Below, in pieces: positions 37,001 through 44,292 of a stretch of DNA of 64,000 bases. The first letter of the stretch is position 1, and each line of letters starts with the position of its first letter. Below the pieces are notes generated by a model. It did not search any database, was not told where the DNA came from, and worked only from the letters and a program-made list of their open reading frames with translations. The position numbers and the translations under genes were made by a program. Origin of the DNA: Pseudonocardiaceae bacterium YIM PH 21723 (GTDB taxonomy: Bacteria > Actinomycetota > Actinomycetes > Mycobacteriales > Pseudonocardiaceae); contig QZFT01000056.1 of assembly GCA_003600225.1 (NCBI GenBank), forward strand, positions 62,001 to 126,000, written 5' to 3'.

Positions 37001-37944
37001 CGTTCCTGGCCGACGACACGATGGTCGCCTCCTACGAACTGGGCGGCGGCTGGCTGCACATCGCCTCGGCCAAGATCGGCAAGAAGGCCTTCCTGGGTAA
37101 CTCCGGCATGACGGCCGCCGGGCGCAGCGTGCCCAACCGCGGCCTGGTCGGCGTGCTGTCCTCCACCCCGAAGGGGGCCAAGCGCGGCGACTCCTACCTC
37201 GGCATGCCGCCGATGTTGCTGCCGCGCGCCGCCGACAAGGCGGACAACAGCCGTACGTTCAACCCGCCCGCGTACCTGATGTGGGCCCGCGGCCTGGTCG
37301 AGGCCTGCCGGATCCTGCCGGTGATGTGCACCGTCGCGCTGCTGGTGCTGGCGGCCGCGACCGGCGAGTGGCTGCTCGGCAAGATCGGTCCACTGTGGAC
37401 CATCGCGGCCGGTGGCGGGATCCTGCTCGCCGGCGGACTGGTCGCCTGCACGATCGCGGTGGCCGCCAAGTGGATCCTGGTCGGCCGGTTCCGCGCCGTG
37501 GAGCATCCACTGTGGAGCGGGTTCGTCTGGCGCAACGAGCTGGCCGACACCTTCATCGAGGTCCTCGCGGTGCCGTGGCTGGTCCGCGCCGTCAGCGGCA
37601 CCCCACTGATGTCGATGTGGCTGCGGGCGCTCGGCGCCCAGGTCGGCCGCGGCGTGTGGTGCGAGAGCTACTGGCTGCCCGAGTCGGACCTGGTCACCCT
37701 GGGCGATGGCGCCACGGTGAACCGGGGCTGCGTCGTGCAGACCCACCTGTTCCACGACCGGATCATGCGGATGGACACCGTCACCCTCGAGCCGGGCTCG
37801 ACCCTCGGGCCGCACGGTATCGTGCTTCCGGGAGCGGCCATCGGCGCACACACCACCGTCGGCCCCGCCTCGCTGGTCATGCGTGGCGAGTCGGTCCCGT
37901 CGGGTACCCGGTGGATCGGTAACCCCATTACGTCCTGGCGCTAG
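34060..37944 (+). CDS. Pls/PosA-type membrane NRPS (epsilon-poly-lysine-synthetase-like)
   Basis: A 1294-residue single-module enzyme. An adenylation domain (about 1-515; TSGSTGKPKG, YGPTEAT, TSGKVDRAAL) is followed by a thiolation domain (FFGSGGTSLSA, Ser548). Then three pairs of transmembrane helices (near 607-675, 830-905, 1080-1145) alternate with three soluble domains containing hexapeptide-like turns. This is the architecture of epsilon-poly-L-lysine synthetase, which polymerises an amino acid through iso-peptide bonds at the membrane. By eye the pocket residues read D-A-E-S-I-G-T-V-V-K, a pattern close to lysine-type codes. The M1 peptidase gene follows 17 bases later. Family is firm; lysine is inferred. 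Confidence 0.88.
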   Translation: MTTLSDTALLEPPTAVSPQHPAVFRAGATPARRTLLDILEDTARRHPGAPAIDDGTRVLTYRALLAEVGEMRRALHAQGIGLGDRVGIRVPSGTIDLYVSILGTLAAGAAYVPVDFEDPDERANTVFTEADVCAELGEDRKLTMRGVALNLCDRPDPADDAWIIFTSGSTGKPKGVAVTHHSAAAFVDAEARIFLQEEPMGPGDRVLAGLSVAFDASCEEMWLAWRHGACLVPAPRALVRTGMDLGPWLAEREITVVSTVPTLAALWPVEALDEVRLLIFGGEACPPELAERMAVEGREVWNTYGPTEATVVACAAQLTGDEPIRIGLPLDGWELAVVGADGRPVEMGESGELVIGGVGLARYLDADKDAEKYAPLPSMGWDRAYRSGDLVCAQPEGLLFLGRADEQVKLGGRRIELGEVDSALQALPNVAGAAAAVRTTKGGNQILVGYVVPADDKFDQAEALEILRAELPAALVPLLATVDTLPTKTSGKVDRAALPWPLPNLNPTTEKTGELTPLQAWLAEQWGEVLGLPPGDAQADFFGSGGTSLSAARLISLVRTRYPAISVSDLYQRPVLAAQAEYLGQFDTETTKIKKVRPTKTKAKVLQTMAMLPLLTVVGARWVVGLAVINNLLALTGTFAWAPTVPWLYVGLGWLLLVSPPGRIAMTVIAAKLLLRNVKPGNYKRGGRIHMRLWTVERIAELTGAGNLPGVWNTVYARRLGVKVGDGVDLHSPPPVTGMLKLGKGCAIEPEVDLSGHWLDGDTLRIGRIRVGAGATVGSRSTLLPGARVGKHAEVAPGSGVIGSVRPGTRVAGVPAARTGKASQNWPSRKAPRLRRWQAIYALTSMALGGLPVVAMAAPLYIVGSFLSGQSTLGGATQQALLAVPLATVAWFASYALLILVSVRLLSIGLKAGYHPVHSRVAWQAWATERLMDAARQSLFPMYASLATPVWLRALGMKVGRRVEASTVLALPKMTTVGDGAFLADDTMVASYELGGGWLHIASAKIGKKAFLGNSGMTAAGRSVPNRGLVGVLSSTPKGAKRGDSYLGMPPMLLPRAADKADNSRTFNPPAYLMWARGLVEACRILPVMCTVALLVLAAATGEWLLGKIGPLWTIAAGGGILLAGGLVACTIAVAAKWILVGRFRAVEHPLWSGFVWRNELADTFIEVLAVPWLVRAVSGTPLMSMWLRALGAQVGRGVWCESYWLPESDLVTLGDGATVNRGCVVQTHLFHDRIMRMDTVTLEPGSTLGPHGIVLPGAAIGAHTTVGPASLVMRGESVPSGTRWIGNPITSWR

Positions 37945-37961
37945 AGAGGACCCTCCCGCGG

Positions 37962-39305
37962 GTGAGCCGCAAGCACCACGAGCCCCACAGTCCTGGTTTG
38001 AGCATGTCCACCGACTCGTACCTGCCGGAACACGGAAACGGCGGGTACCACGTCAAGCACTACGACCTGGAGATCGACTACCGGGTCGCCACCAACCGGC
38101 TGGCCGGCAAGGCCGGGCTGAAGGCGGTCGCCGACCAGGCGCTCGTCCGGTTCAGCCTGGACCTGGGCAGCGGCTTCCGGGTGGAGCGGGTCACGGTGAA
38201 CGGCAAGGCCGTCCGCTACGCCCACCGGCTGCAGAAGCTGCAGGTGACGCCGGCCAAGCCGCTACCCGCCGGGGAGCGGTTCACCGTCGATGTGCGGTAC
38301 ACGGGCACCCCGCAGCCCGTTCGCAGCCGGTGGTGGGGCGAGATCGGCTGGGAGCAGCTGGAGGACGGCGCCATGGTCGCCAGCCAGCCCATCGGCGCGC
38401 CCTCCTGGTTCCCGTGCAACGACCACATCGCGAACAAGGCCACGTACCGGATGTCGGTCACCACGGCCTCGCCGTACGCGGTCCTCGCGACCGGGCAGTT
38501 CGTCTCGGCGCGCACCAAGGCGTCCACCACGACCTGGGTATACGACCAGAAGGTGCCGACCCCGACGTACCTGGCCGGGGTGCAGATCGGGCAGTACGAC
38601 CTGGTCGAGCTGATGGGCGGCACCGTGCCGCAGCGCGCGGGGGTGCCGCAGCAGCTGGTGACCTGTTTCCGGCATGACTTCGGCCGGCAGCCGGACATGA
38701 TGGACGTGTTCATCCGGAGCTTCGGCCCGTACCCGCACCCCAGTTACACGGTGGTCGTGGTGGACGAGGAGCTGGAGATCCCGATCGAGGCGCAGGGCCT
38801 GTCGGTGTTCGGCGCCAACCACGTCGACGGGCTGCGCACCGCGGAGAACCTGGTCGCGCACGAGCTGGCCCACCAGTGGTTCGGCAACTCGCTGACCATC
38901 GCCGACTGGCGGCACATCTGGTTGCACGAGGGGTTCGCCACCTACGCGGAGTGGCTGTGGTCGGAGAGTTCCGGCGGCGTGCCGGCGTTCGTGCTGGCCG
39001 GCCGGGCGCACCTGGCATTGTCCCGGCAGCCGAGGGACATCCGGGTCGCGGATCCGGGTGTGCGGCGGATGTTCGACGACCGGGTGTACCAGCGTGGCGC
39101 GCTCACGCTGCACGCCCTGCGGGCGACGCTCGGGGATCACGCCTTCTTCGCGCTGCTGCACGAGTGGACGACGACGAACCGGCATGGCCTGGTGACCACC
39201 GAGGACTTCACCGCCATGGCCGCACGGCACTCGAAGCACCCCCTGGACGGGCTGTTCGCCGCCTGGCTCTACTCCCCCGCCCTCCCGGCGCTGCCCAAGC
39301 CTTGA
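37962..39305 (+). CDS. M1-family zinc metallopeptidase
   Basis: A 447-residue short M1 peptidase with the zinc site HELAHQWFGN and the third ligand Glu in WLHEGFATYAEW, 18 residues later. The usual GAMEN exopeptidase loop is replaced by EAQGLS, normal for short actinobacterial members. No signal peptide is evident. Following the Pls-like gene by 17 bases, it parallels the poly-lysine-degrading aminopeptidase (Pld) known from producers, so it could trim or detoxify the polymer. GTG at 37962 is the likely start; an ATG at 38004 is the alternative. Confidence 0.85.
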   Translation: MSRKHHEPHSPGLSMSTDSYLPEHGNGGYHVKHYDLEIDYRVATNRLAGKAGLKAVADQALVRFSLDLGSGFRVERVTVNGKAVRYAHRLQKLQVTPAKPLPAGERFTVDVRYTGTPQPVRSRWWGEIGWEQLEDGAMVASQPIGAPSWFPCNDHIANKATYRMSVTTASPYAVLATGQFVSARTKASTTTWVYDQKVPTPTYLAGVQIGQYDLVELMGGTVPQRAGVPQQLVTCFRHDFGRQPDMMDVFIRSFGPYPHPSYTVVVVDEELEIPIEAQGLSVFGANHVDGLRTAENLVAHELAHQWFGNSLTIADWRHIWLHEGFATYAEWLWSESSGGVPAFVLAGRAHLALSRQPRDIRVADPGVRRMFDDRVYQRGALTLHALRATLGDHAFFALLHEWTTTNRHGLVTTEDFTAMAARHSKHPLDGLFAAWLYSPALPALPKP

Positions 39306-39315
39306 AACCCGTGCT

Positions 39316-39364
39316 CCGAAGTTGGCGATGTTCGGGTGCTCTTCCCGAACATCGCCAACTTCGG
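39316..39364. repeat. Convergent-gene inverted repeat, copy 2 of 5
   Basis: Perfect 21-bp arms (39316-39336 and 39344-39364) with a 7-base loop, containing the same 19-base core as copy 1. It lies between the convergent M1 peptidase (+) and GNAT (-) genes. Confidence 0.85.
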
Positions 39365-39375
39365 GACTCCTTGGC

Positions 39376-40029
39376 CTAGCGGAGGTGCTGGACCTGCCAG
39401 TGCCGGCCGCGCCGGCGACGCCAGTGCCGGCCGCGGCCGGCCATGGCCATCGGCCGCAACGCGGTGCGGTGGACGGGCAGGCCGGTGAACTGCGCCGCCT
39501 CGATGCCGAGCTGCACCACGTAGTTCACGCTGCCCGGACGCAGCTCGGTGTCCCGCAGCCGGGAGCGCTCCAGGAACCCGAGGGCGCCATGGAGGGTCAG
39601 CGAGGCGAGGTTGCCGCCGTGCACGCTCACCTCACAGGTGCGGTAGCCCCGGTCGGTGAACATGTGCCCGAGCAGCACCGAGATGGCGTCGGAGGCGTAG
39701 CCGCAGCGCCGGTGGGCCGAGCCGATACCGATGCCGTAGCTGAACCAGCCGGTACGCGGGCCGGCCTGGACCACCCACATCGAGCCGACCACGAGACGGC
39801 TGTGCACCGTCTCGATCACGTACTGCGCGGCATCGCCCGGACAGGCACGATGCGCGGCCCAGTGCTGGAATCCGCCGACCGAAGAGCCGGAATCCCGGTC
39901 GAACCGGGCGAGTGTGTGTCGGTCGGTGGAGTCGATCTCCCGCAGCCGGACTTTGGCGCCGGCCAATCCGGACCGAATGGGGCGCCAGATCATCGAGCCG
40001 AATGCTATAGGCGCCTGGTGTGCCGACAA
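39376..40029 (-). CDS. GNAT-family acetyltransferase with basic tail
   Basis: A 217-residue protein with a RimJ/RimL-like GNAT core: KVRLREIDSTDRHTLARF, FSYGIGIGSAHRRCGYASDA (acetyl-CoA loop) and NLASLTLHGALGFLE. The last 20 residues are very basic and contain GRHW twice, produced by a direct repeat of GCCAGTGCCGGCCGCG with a 24-base period at 39396-39435. The tail may bind nucleic acid or simply reflect slippage. An ATG at about 39993 (MIWRPIRSG) is an alternative start. Confidence 0.78.
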   Translation of the reverse strand: MSAHQAPIAFGSMIWRPIRSGLAGAKVRLREIDSTDRHTLARFDRDSGSSVGGFQHWAAHRACPGDAAQYVIETVHSRLVVGSMWVVQAGPRTGWFSYGIGIGSAHRRCGYASDAISVLLGHMFTDRGYRTCEVSVHGGNLASLTLHGALGFLERSRLRDTELRPGSVNYVVQLGIEAAQFTGLPVHRTALRPMAMAGRGRHWRRRRGRHWQVQHLR

Positions 40030-40048
40030 CAGGATACGGTCTGACTGA

Positions 40049-40459
40049 TCACAAAGAATGTGCTGCCAGGAACCGGTCTACGCCGTCCAGCACCTGCTCG
40101 GTTCCGGGCAGGATCAGGTCATAGGTTTCCTGCAGGAACTCGCAGGTCGTCTCGGCGTCGAACTCCAGTGCCGCGTACCCACCCGGGTTGGACAGCTCGA
40201 GCCGAACCGTGAACAGACCCATCGGGCTGATCCGGACGTCACCGGAACCGGCCTCGGCGATCAGGCCGTCGGCGAGCAGGTCGCGGGCGAACGCCCACTC
40301 CACCCACTCGTCCCGGCCGGCCTGGATGAACACCTGGACCGCCAGCGGGTCACCCGTGCTGTACTCCCACCGGGTCCGCACCGTCGCGGGCCGAGAGAGC
40401 CGTCGCGCACCGCCGTGAGCGGTGATCGCGCCGTCGATGTACTTCACTACGTGCGTCAT
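40049..40459 (-). CDS. SsgA-like sporulation/cell-division regulator (SALP)
   Basis: A 136-residue protein with the SALP pattern throughout: TRWEYSTGDPLAVQVFI, EWAFARDLLADGL, GSGDVRI and the C-terminal FLQETYDLILPGTEQ. SALPs occur only in morphologically complex actinomycetes, where they guide septum placement and peptidoglycan maturation during sporulation. It is single here and divergent from the sirtuin gene. Which subgroup it belongs to cannot be said by eye. Confidence 0.92.
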   Translation of the reverse strand: MTHVVKYIDGAITAHGGARRLSRPATVRTRWEYSTGDPLAVQVFIQAGRDEWVEWAFARDLLADGLIAEAGSGDVRISPMGLFTVRLELSNPGGYAALEFDAETTCEFLQETYDLILPGTEQVLDGVDRFLAAHSL

Positions 40460-40622
40460 GTCGCCTCCCCACCTGCTTATCGCCGGAACGCCCGCGAGGG
40501 TTGCAGTATTTGATTACCCCTTTGGGTGTTCTCCCTATCCACGCTCACCCGAAGGATTCGCAGCCACTCGGCGTGTCGGATTGGACACCCTCTGCGCACG
40601 CCTACTCACGTACGCTGTCCGC

Positions 40623-41495
40623 GTGCGCACCAGACCCACGCTGAACTGGACTTCCACCGGTACCGCCCGGCCCGCGACCGAGAGCCTCGACGAGGTCACC
40701 GAGGCACTCGCGGGCGGAAATGTGCTCGTACTCAGCGGAGCGGGGCTGTCCACCGAATCGGGAATCCCGGATTACCGGGGCGAGACCGGCAGCCTGCGCA
40801 CGCACACCCCGATGACCTACGAGGAGTTCACCGGCAGCGAGCCGGGCAGGCAGCGTTACTGGGCGCGCAGCCACCTCGGTTGGCAGACGATCGCCCGGTC
40901 CACGCCCAATTCCGGGCACCACGCCGTGCAGGCGCTGCGTGGCCGGGGACTGGTGTCCGGCGTCATCACGCAGAACGTGGACGGGCTGCACCACGCGGCG
41001 GGCACCCTCGACGCCGTGGAGCTGCACGGAAATCTGGACCGGGTGATCTGCCTGGGCTGCCGCCGGCTGAGCCCGCGCATGGCGCTGCACGAGCGGCTGC
41101 TGGCGGCGAACCCGGAGTTCACCGCCGAGGTGACCCGGATCAACCCGGACGGCGACGCGGAACTGGACGCCGCCGTGGTGCGCGGGTTCCACCCGGTGTC
41201 CTGTGTGGACTGCGACGGCGTGCTGAAGCCGGATGTGGTGTTCTTCGGCGAGAACGTGCCCCGCGACCGGGTGGAGCTGTGTTACTCCCTGGTGGACGCG
41301 GCGGCGGCCGTGCTGGTGCTCGGCTCCTCGCTCACGGTCATGTCCGGCCTGCGTTTCGTCCGCCGCGCGGCTCGGGCCGGGACACCGGTACTGATCATCA
41401 ACCGGGGCGAGACCCGGGGTGACCAGCACGCCCGGGTGCGCGTGGACCTGCCGCTGGGCGTGGCCCTGGGCGAACTGGTCGCGCGCCTGCCTTAA
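40623..41495 (+). CDS. Sir2-family NAD-dependent deacylase
   Basis: A 290-residue sirtuin starting at the GTG at 40623. It has GAGLSTESGIPDYRG (NAD loop), TQNVDGLHHAAG, the catalytic His in ELHGN, four zinc cysteines (CLGC and CVDC) and GSSLTV. The sequence resembles class II sirtuins. A TACGCT -10 box ends six bases before the GTG, so the transcript is probably leaderless; the frame is open upstream to 40422 but would overlap the SsgA-like gene. Likely removes acyl groups from protein lysines. Confidence 0.92.
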   Translation: MRTRPTLNWTSTGTARPATESLDEVTEALAGGNVLVLSGAGLSTESGIPDYRGETGSLRTHTPMTYEEFTGSEPGRQRYWARSHLGWQTIARSTPNSGHHAVQALRGRGLVSGVITQNVDGLHHAAGTLDAVELHGNLDRVICLGCRRLSPRMALHERLLAANPEFTAEVTRINPDGDAELDAAVVRGFHPVSCVDCDGVLKPDVVFFGENVPRDRVELCYSLVDAAAAVLVLGSSLTVMSGLRFVRRAARAGTPVLIINRGETRGDQHARVRVDLPLGVALGELVARLP

Positions 41496-41499
41496 GAGG

Positions 41500-41566
41500 A
41501 GCAGTTTCCATGGAAACTGCTGTCGGTCAGGGGTTCTTCTGGTCGGGAGCAGTTTCCATGGAAACT
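41500..41566. repeat. Duplicated NcoI-centred palindrome
   Basis: A 22-bp perfect palindrome at 41500-41521 (centre AGTTTCCATGGAAACT) is repeated as a 16-bp palindrome at 41551-41566; both are preceded by GAGC. The first lies just after the sirtuin stop. The second encodes SMET in the C-terminal end of the EF-hand protein. It may be a terminator pair or a protein-binding site. Confidence 0.8.
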
Positions 41567-42108
41567 CGTCCGAAGAGGTAGGAGCCCGCTGAGTCCGGGT
41601 CGTCGCCGTGATAGAAGTCGTGCAGCGCGGCCAGGTATTCGGCCTCGCTGATCACACCGTCCCGGTTGGCGTCCAGCTTGTCGAACATGATGTCCACATC
41701 GGACTCGGCGACACCCAGCGTGGTGGCCATTTTGGACACTTCCGCCCGGTCAAGGCAGCCGTCCCCGTTGCCGTCCATGGCATCGAACAACGCCTTCATC
41801 GTGCGGGCCACGCACAGCTGATACCCCTGCGGATTGCCCACCACGTGCGCCTCGAGGGCCTGCACGTACTCCTGCAGCGAGATCCGGTGATCACCGTCGT
41901 GGTCGGCGAGGGGCACCAGCATTCCCCACAGGTACCGGTGGCTGTCGTACACCGCGCGCCGCTGGTCCGCGGAGTCCGCCGGGAGCAGCTCGTCGCACAG
42001 CCGCTGCGCGGTGACCTCCAGGTCGCGCTTGTCCAGGTAGCCGTCCCGGAGCGCGTCCAGCTGGCCGAATCGGAGTTCGAGCTTGGACTGTTGGAAGTTG
42101 GTCAGCAT
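41527..42108 (-). CDS. EF-hand calcium-binding protein (calerythrin-like)
   Basis: A 193-residue cytosolic protein with three canonical EF-hand loops, DHDGDHRISLQE, DGNGDGCLDRAE and DANRDGVISEAE, plus a degenerate first hand (LDALRDGYLDKRDLE). The length and the four-hand layout match calerythrin-type calcium sensors and buffers of actinomycetes. Convergent with the sirtuin gene. The last ten residues overlap the second copy of the 16-bp palindrome. Confidence 0.93.
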   Translation of the reverse strand: MLTNFQQSKLELRFGQLDALRDGYLDKRDLEVTAQRLCDELLPADSADQRRAVYDSHRYLWGMLVPLADHDGDHRISLQEYVQALEAHVVGNPQGYQLCVARTMKALFDAMDGNGDGCLDRAEVSKMATTLGVAESDVDIMFDKLDANRDGVISEAEYLAALHDFYHGDDPDSAGSYLFGRVSMETAPDQKNP

Positions 42109-42183
42109 GACCGGTCCCCTCGCGCGTCATTGCGTCGGCCCAATCGTAGCCACACGTCGTGAGGCGAGTCACCCGAACATCAG

Positions 42184-42235
42184 TTGAGCGATCGCTCAAA
42201 TCCGCCTATGGTCTGAGTTGAGCGATCGCTCAACT
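42184..42235 (+). promoter_or_regulatory. Double TetR-type operator of the SRPBCC/DUF4166/TetR operon
   Basis: TTGAGCGATCGCTCAA occurs at 42184-42199 and again at 42218-42233, where it extends to the 20-bp palindrome AGTTGAGCGATCGCTCAACT. A TATGGT box lies between them. The TetR gene ends this operon, so autoregulation is likely. Confidence 0.85.
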
Positions 42236-42245
42236 GGGGGTGGAG

Positions 42246-42917
42246 ATGAAGCACAGCACCGCGTTGTACGTGGAGACCCGGATACGGGCGGACATCGAGC
42301 GGGTGTGGCACCACACGCAGGACCCGGCACGGCACCAGCGCTGGGACCTCCGGTTCACCCGGATCGAGTACCTGCCCCGGGACACCCAGACGGCACAGCG
42401 ATTCCGCTACGCCGCCTGGGGCGTCCACGGCACCGGCATCACGCTCGGCGAACGCCGCCGGGCCGACGGCAGCCGGACCTCGGCGCTGCGCTTCATCTCC
42501 CGCCACCCGCTCTCCCCCATCCGTGAGGGCTCCGGGTACTGGCGTTACGTGCCCACCCCGGACGGGATCCGCTTCCTGACCGGCTACGACTACACCGGCG
42601 GCCGGCTGGACGTCCTGGTCCGGCCGCTGCTCGGCTGGGCGACCGCGTGGTCGTTCGACCGGCTACGGCTGTGGCTGGAACACGGGCTCACCCCGGAGAC
42701 CACCCGCAACCGCGCACTGCTCGAATTGACCCTGCGCGCGGCGGCGATCGCCGGCGCGTGGTGGCTCACCGCCCCGGCCGCCACCGCGATCACCGCGCTG
42801 GCCGTACTACTGCCGCCCTCCGCGCGGTGCCCGGCGGCCCGTCGCTGCCTGCGCACCCCTCCGGATCGGCGCGGCGCCACGGCACCGTCCACCCTGCACA
42901 CCCTGGAGCAGCCATGA
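42246..42917 (+). CDS. SRPBCC/polyketide-cyclase-like protein with membrane helices
   Basis: A 223-residue protein (MKHSTALYVETRIRADIERVW). Residues 1-150 match the START/SRPBCC fold: VETRIRADIERVWHHTQDPARHQRWD is the typical first strand-helix. Residues 150-200 contain two hydrophobic helices and a basic tail. It probably binds a hydrophobic ligand near the membrane. GGGGG lies five bases before the ATG, right after the second operator. The stop overlaps the next ATG (ATGA). Confidence 0.75.
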   Translation: MKHSTALYVETRIRADIERVWHHTQDPARHQRWDLRFTRIEYLPRDTQTAQRFRYAAWGVHGTGITLGERRRADGSRTSALRFISRHPLSPIREGSGYWRYVPTPDGIRFLTGYDYTGGRLDVLVRPLLGWATAWSFDRLRLWLEHGLTPETTRNRALLELTLRAAAIAGAWWLTAPAATAITALAVLLPPSARCPAARRCLRTPPDRRGATAPSTLHTLEQP

Positions 42918-43573
42918 CCTCGATCTTCCGCCTGGCGCTCGGCGCCGACTTCGACCGCCTGCACCCGGCCATGCAGGCCCGGTTCGATGTACACAGTGGA
43001 CGGTCCTGCACCGGGACCGGCGTGATGAACCGGGTATGGCGGGGTGGCGCGTTCACCCGGCCGTTCCTGGCCTTCGGCGCGATGCGGAACATTCTGTGCG
43101 ACCGGGTCGGGACCGACGTGCCGTTCATCATCCGGAACCATTCCTATGTGGACTCCTTTGGCAGGGAGACGGTGACCTTCGCGCGCACCTTCGTCTTCAA
43201 CCGGCCACATCGATGGGATGCCACGATGATCTACAGCCCGGAGCGGGGGTGCATCGTGGACTATCTGGGCACCCACCAGCATCTGGCGGTGGACCTGCAT
43301 CACCGGGTGGACGACCGCGGTGGCCTGGAGATCAGGTCCGGCGAGTACCGCATTCACGAGGGCCCGCTGCGCGGCCGGGTGCCGGAGCTGATCACCGGGC
43401 AGGCCCGGCTGCGGGAATGGTGGGACGGCGAGCGGTTCCAGATCCGGGTGGCCGTGGTCAACCGGTACTTCGGCCCGCTGTTCGGCTACGAGGGCGCGTT
43501 CACCGTGCGATACGACGAGAGTGGCCCGGTTCCGGCGGAGCTACGACCGATCCGGGAGAATGCGTTGATGTGA
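42914..43573 (+). CDS. DUF4166 protein
   Basis: A 219-residue protein (MTSIFRLALGADFDRLHPAMQARF). The start, the GTGVMNRVWRG segment, FNRPHRWDATMIYSPERG and YFGPLFGYEGAFTV follow the DUF4166 pattern, elsewhere found fused to saccharopine-dehydrogenase-like or epimerase proteins. Function unknown. It is translationally coupled at both ends: ATGA with the SRPBCC gene and a GTGA overlap with the TetR gene. Confidence 0.82.
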   Translation: MTSIFRLALGADFDRLHPAMQARFDVHSGRSCTGTGVMNRVWRGGAFTRPFLAFGAMRNILCDRVGTDVPFIIRNHSYVDSFGRETVTFARTFVFNRPHRWDATMIYSPERGCIVDYLGTHQHLAVDLHHRVDDRGGLEIRSGEYRIHEGPLRGRVPELITGQARLREWWDGERFQIRVAVVNRYFGPLFGYEGAFTVRYDESGPVPAELRPIRENALM

Positions 43574-44274
43574 GCGAGCCTGCGAGCGAACCATTCAACA
43601 CAGCACACCCGCGAAGCGACACCCGGACCAAATTGATGCAAGGCGCGCTGATCACCCTGCGCGAACGCGGGATCGCCGGGGTGTCCGCGCGCACCATCGC
43701 CGCCGCGGCCGGGGTCAACCAGGGTCTGGTCTTTTACCACTTCGGCAGCGTGGACGAGCTCCTGGCAGCCGCCTGCTCCTGGGGCGCCGAGCAGCTGATC
43801 ACGGAGCTGCGGCCGCGATTCGCCGACATCCAGACGATCACCGAACTCCTCGACTTCGGGCTCGAACTGAACGAGGGCTACCGGCGCAGCGGCGACGTGG
43901 TGATGCTCGCCCAGGCCCTGGCCGGCGCGCAGACCGACCCGAAGCTGCGTCCGGCGGCCGCGCAGGCCATGGACCTGTGGGTGGCCGAGATCGAGGCCGT
44001 GCTGCGCCGGGTGCTGGGCGACTCCGTGCTGAACCCGCTGCTGGACCTGCCCGCGTTGTCCCGGTTCCTCACCTATTCCTTCGTGGGCTACCAACTGGCG
44101 GAGGGCGTCGACGAGGAGTCCGCGCACCGGGCGATCGCCGCGCTGCGCCCGCTGGGTGAGCTCCTCGGCGTCATCGACGACCTGGGACCGGTGGCCACCC
44201 GGGTACTGCGGCACAAGATCCGTGATCTTGCCGGTCCGCTCAGCGGCACGAAAAACCACAGGTCAGAGGCCTAA
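43570..44274 (+). CDS. TetR-family repressor
   Basis: A 234-residue regulator starting at the GTG overlapping the DUF4166 stop. The HTH is GVSARTIAAAAGVNQGLVFYHFGS, near residues 40-63, followed by a helical ligand domain ending in a basic tail. The twin TTGAGCGATCGCTCAA operators at the head of this operon are the obvious target. The ligand may be the hydrophobic compound handled by the SRPBCC and DUF4166 proteins. Confidence 0.9.
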   Translation: MSEPASEPFNTAHPRSDTRTKLMQGALITLRERGIAGVSARTIAAAAGVNQGLVFYHFGSVDELLAAACSWGAEQLITELRPRFADIQTITELLDFGLELNEGYRRSGDVVMLAQALAGAQTDPKLRPAAAQAMDLWVAEIEAVLRRVLGDSVLNPLLDLPALSRFLTYSFVGYQLAEGVDEESAHRAIAALRPLGELLGVIDDLGPVATRVLRHKIRDLAGPLSGTKNHRSEA

Positions 44275-44292
44275 GACCTAGTATCACTAGGC

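Noticed and set aside
39396-39435. 24-base tandem repeat in the GNAT 3' end
   Set aside because: Only two units; it explains the repeated GRHW in the tail but is not enough to call a functional repeat domain.
41500-41566. Possible CRISPR-like repeat
   Set aside because: Only two copies, each a perfect palindrome, partly in coding sequence, without cas genes or regular spacers. No CRISPR array was seen anywhere in the window.
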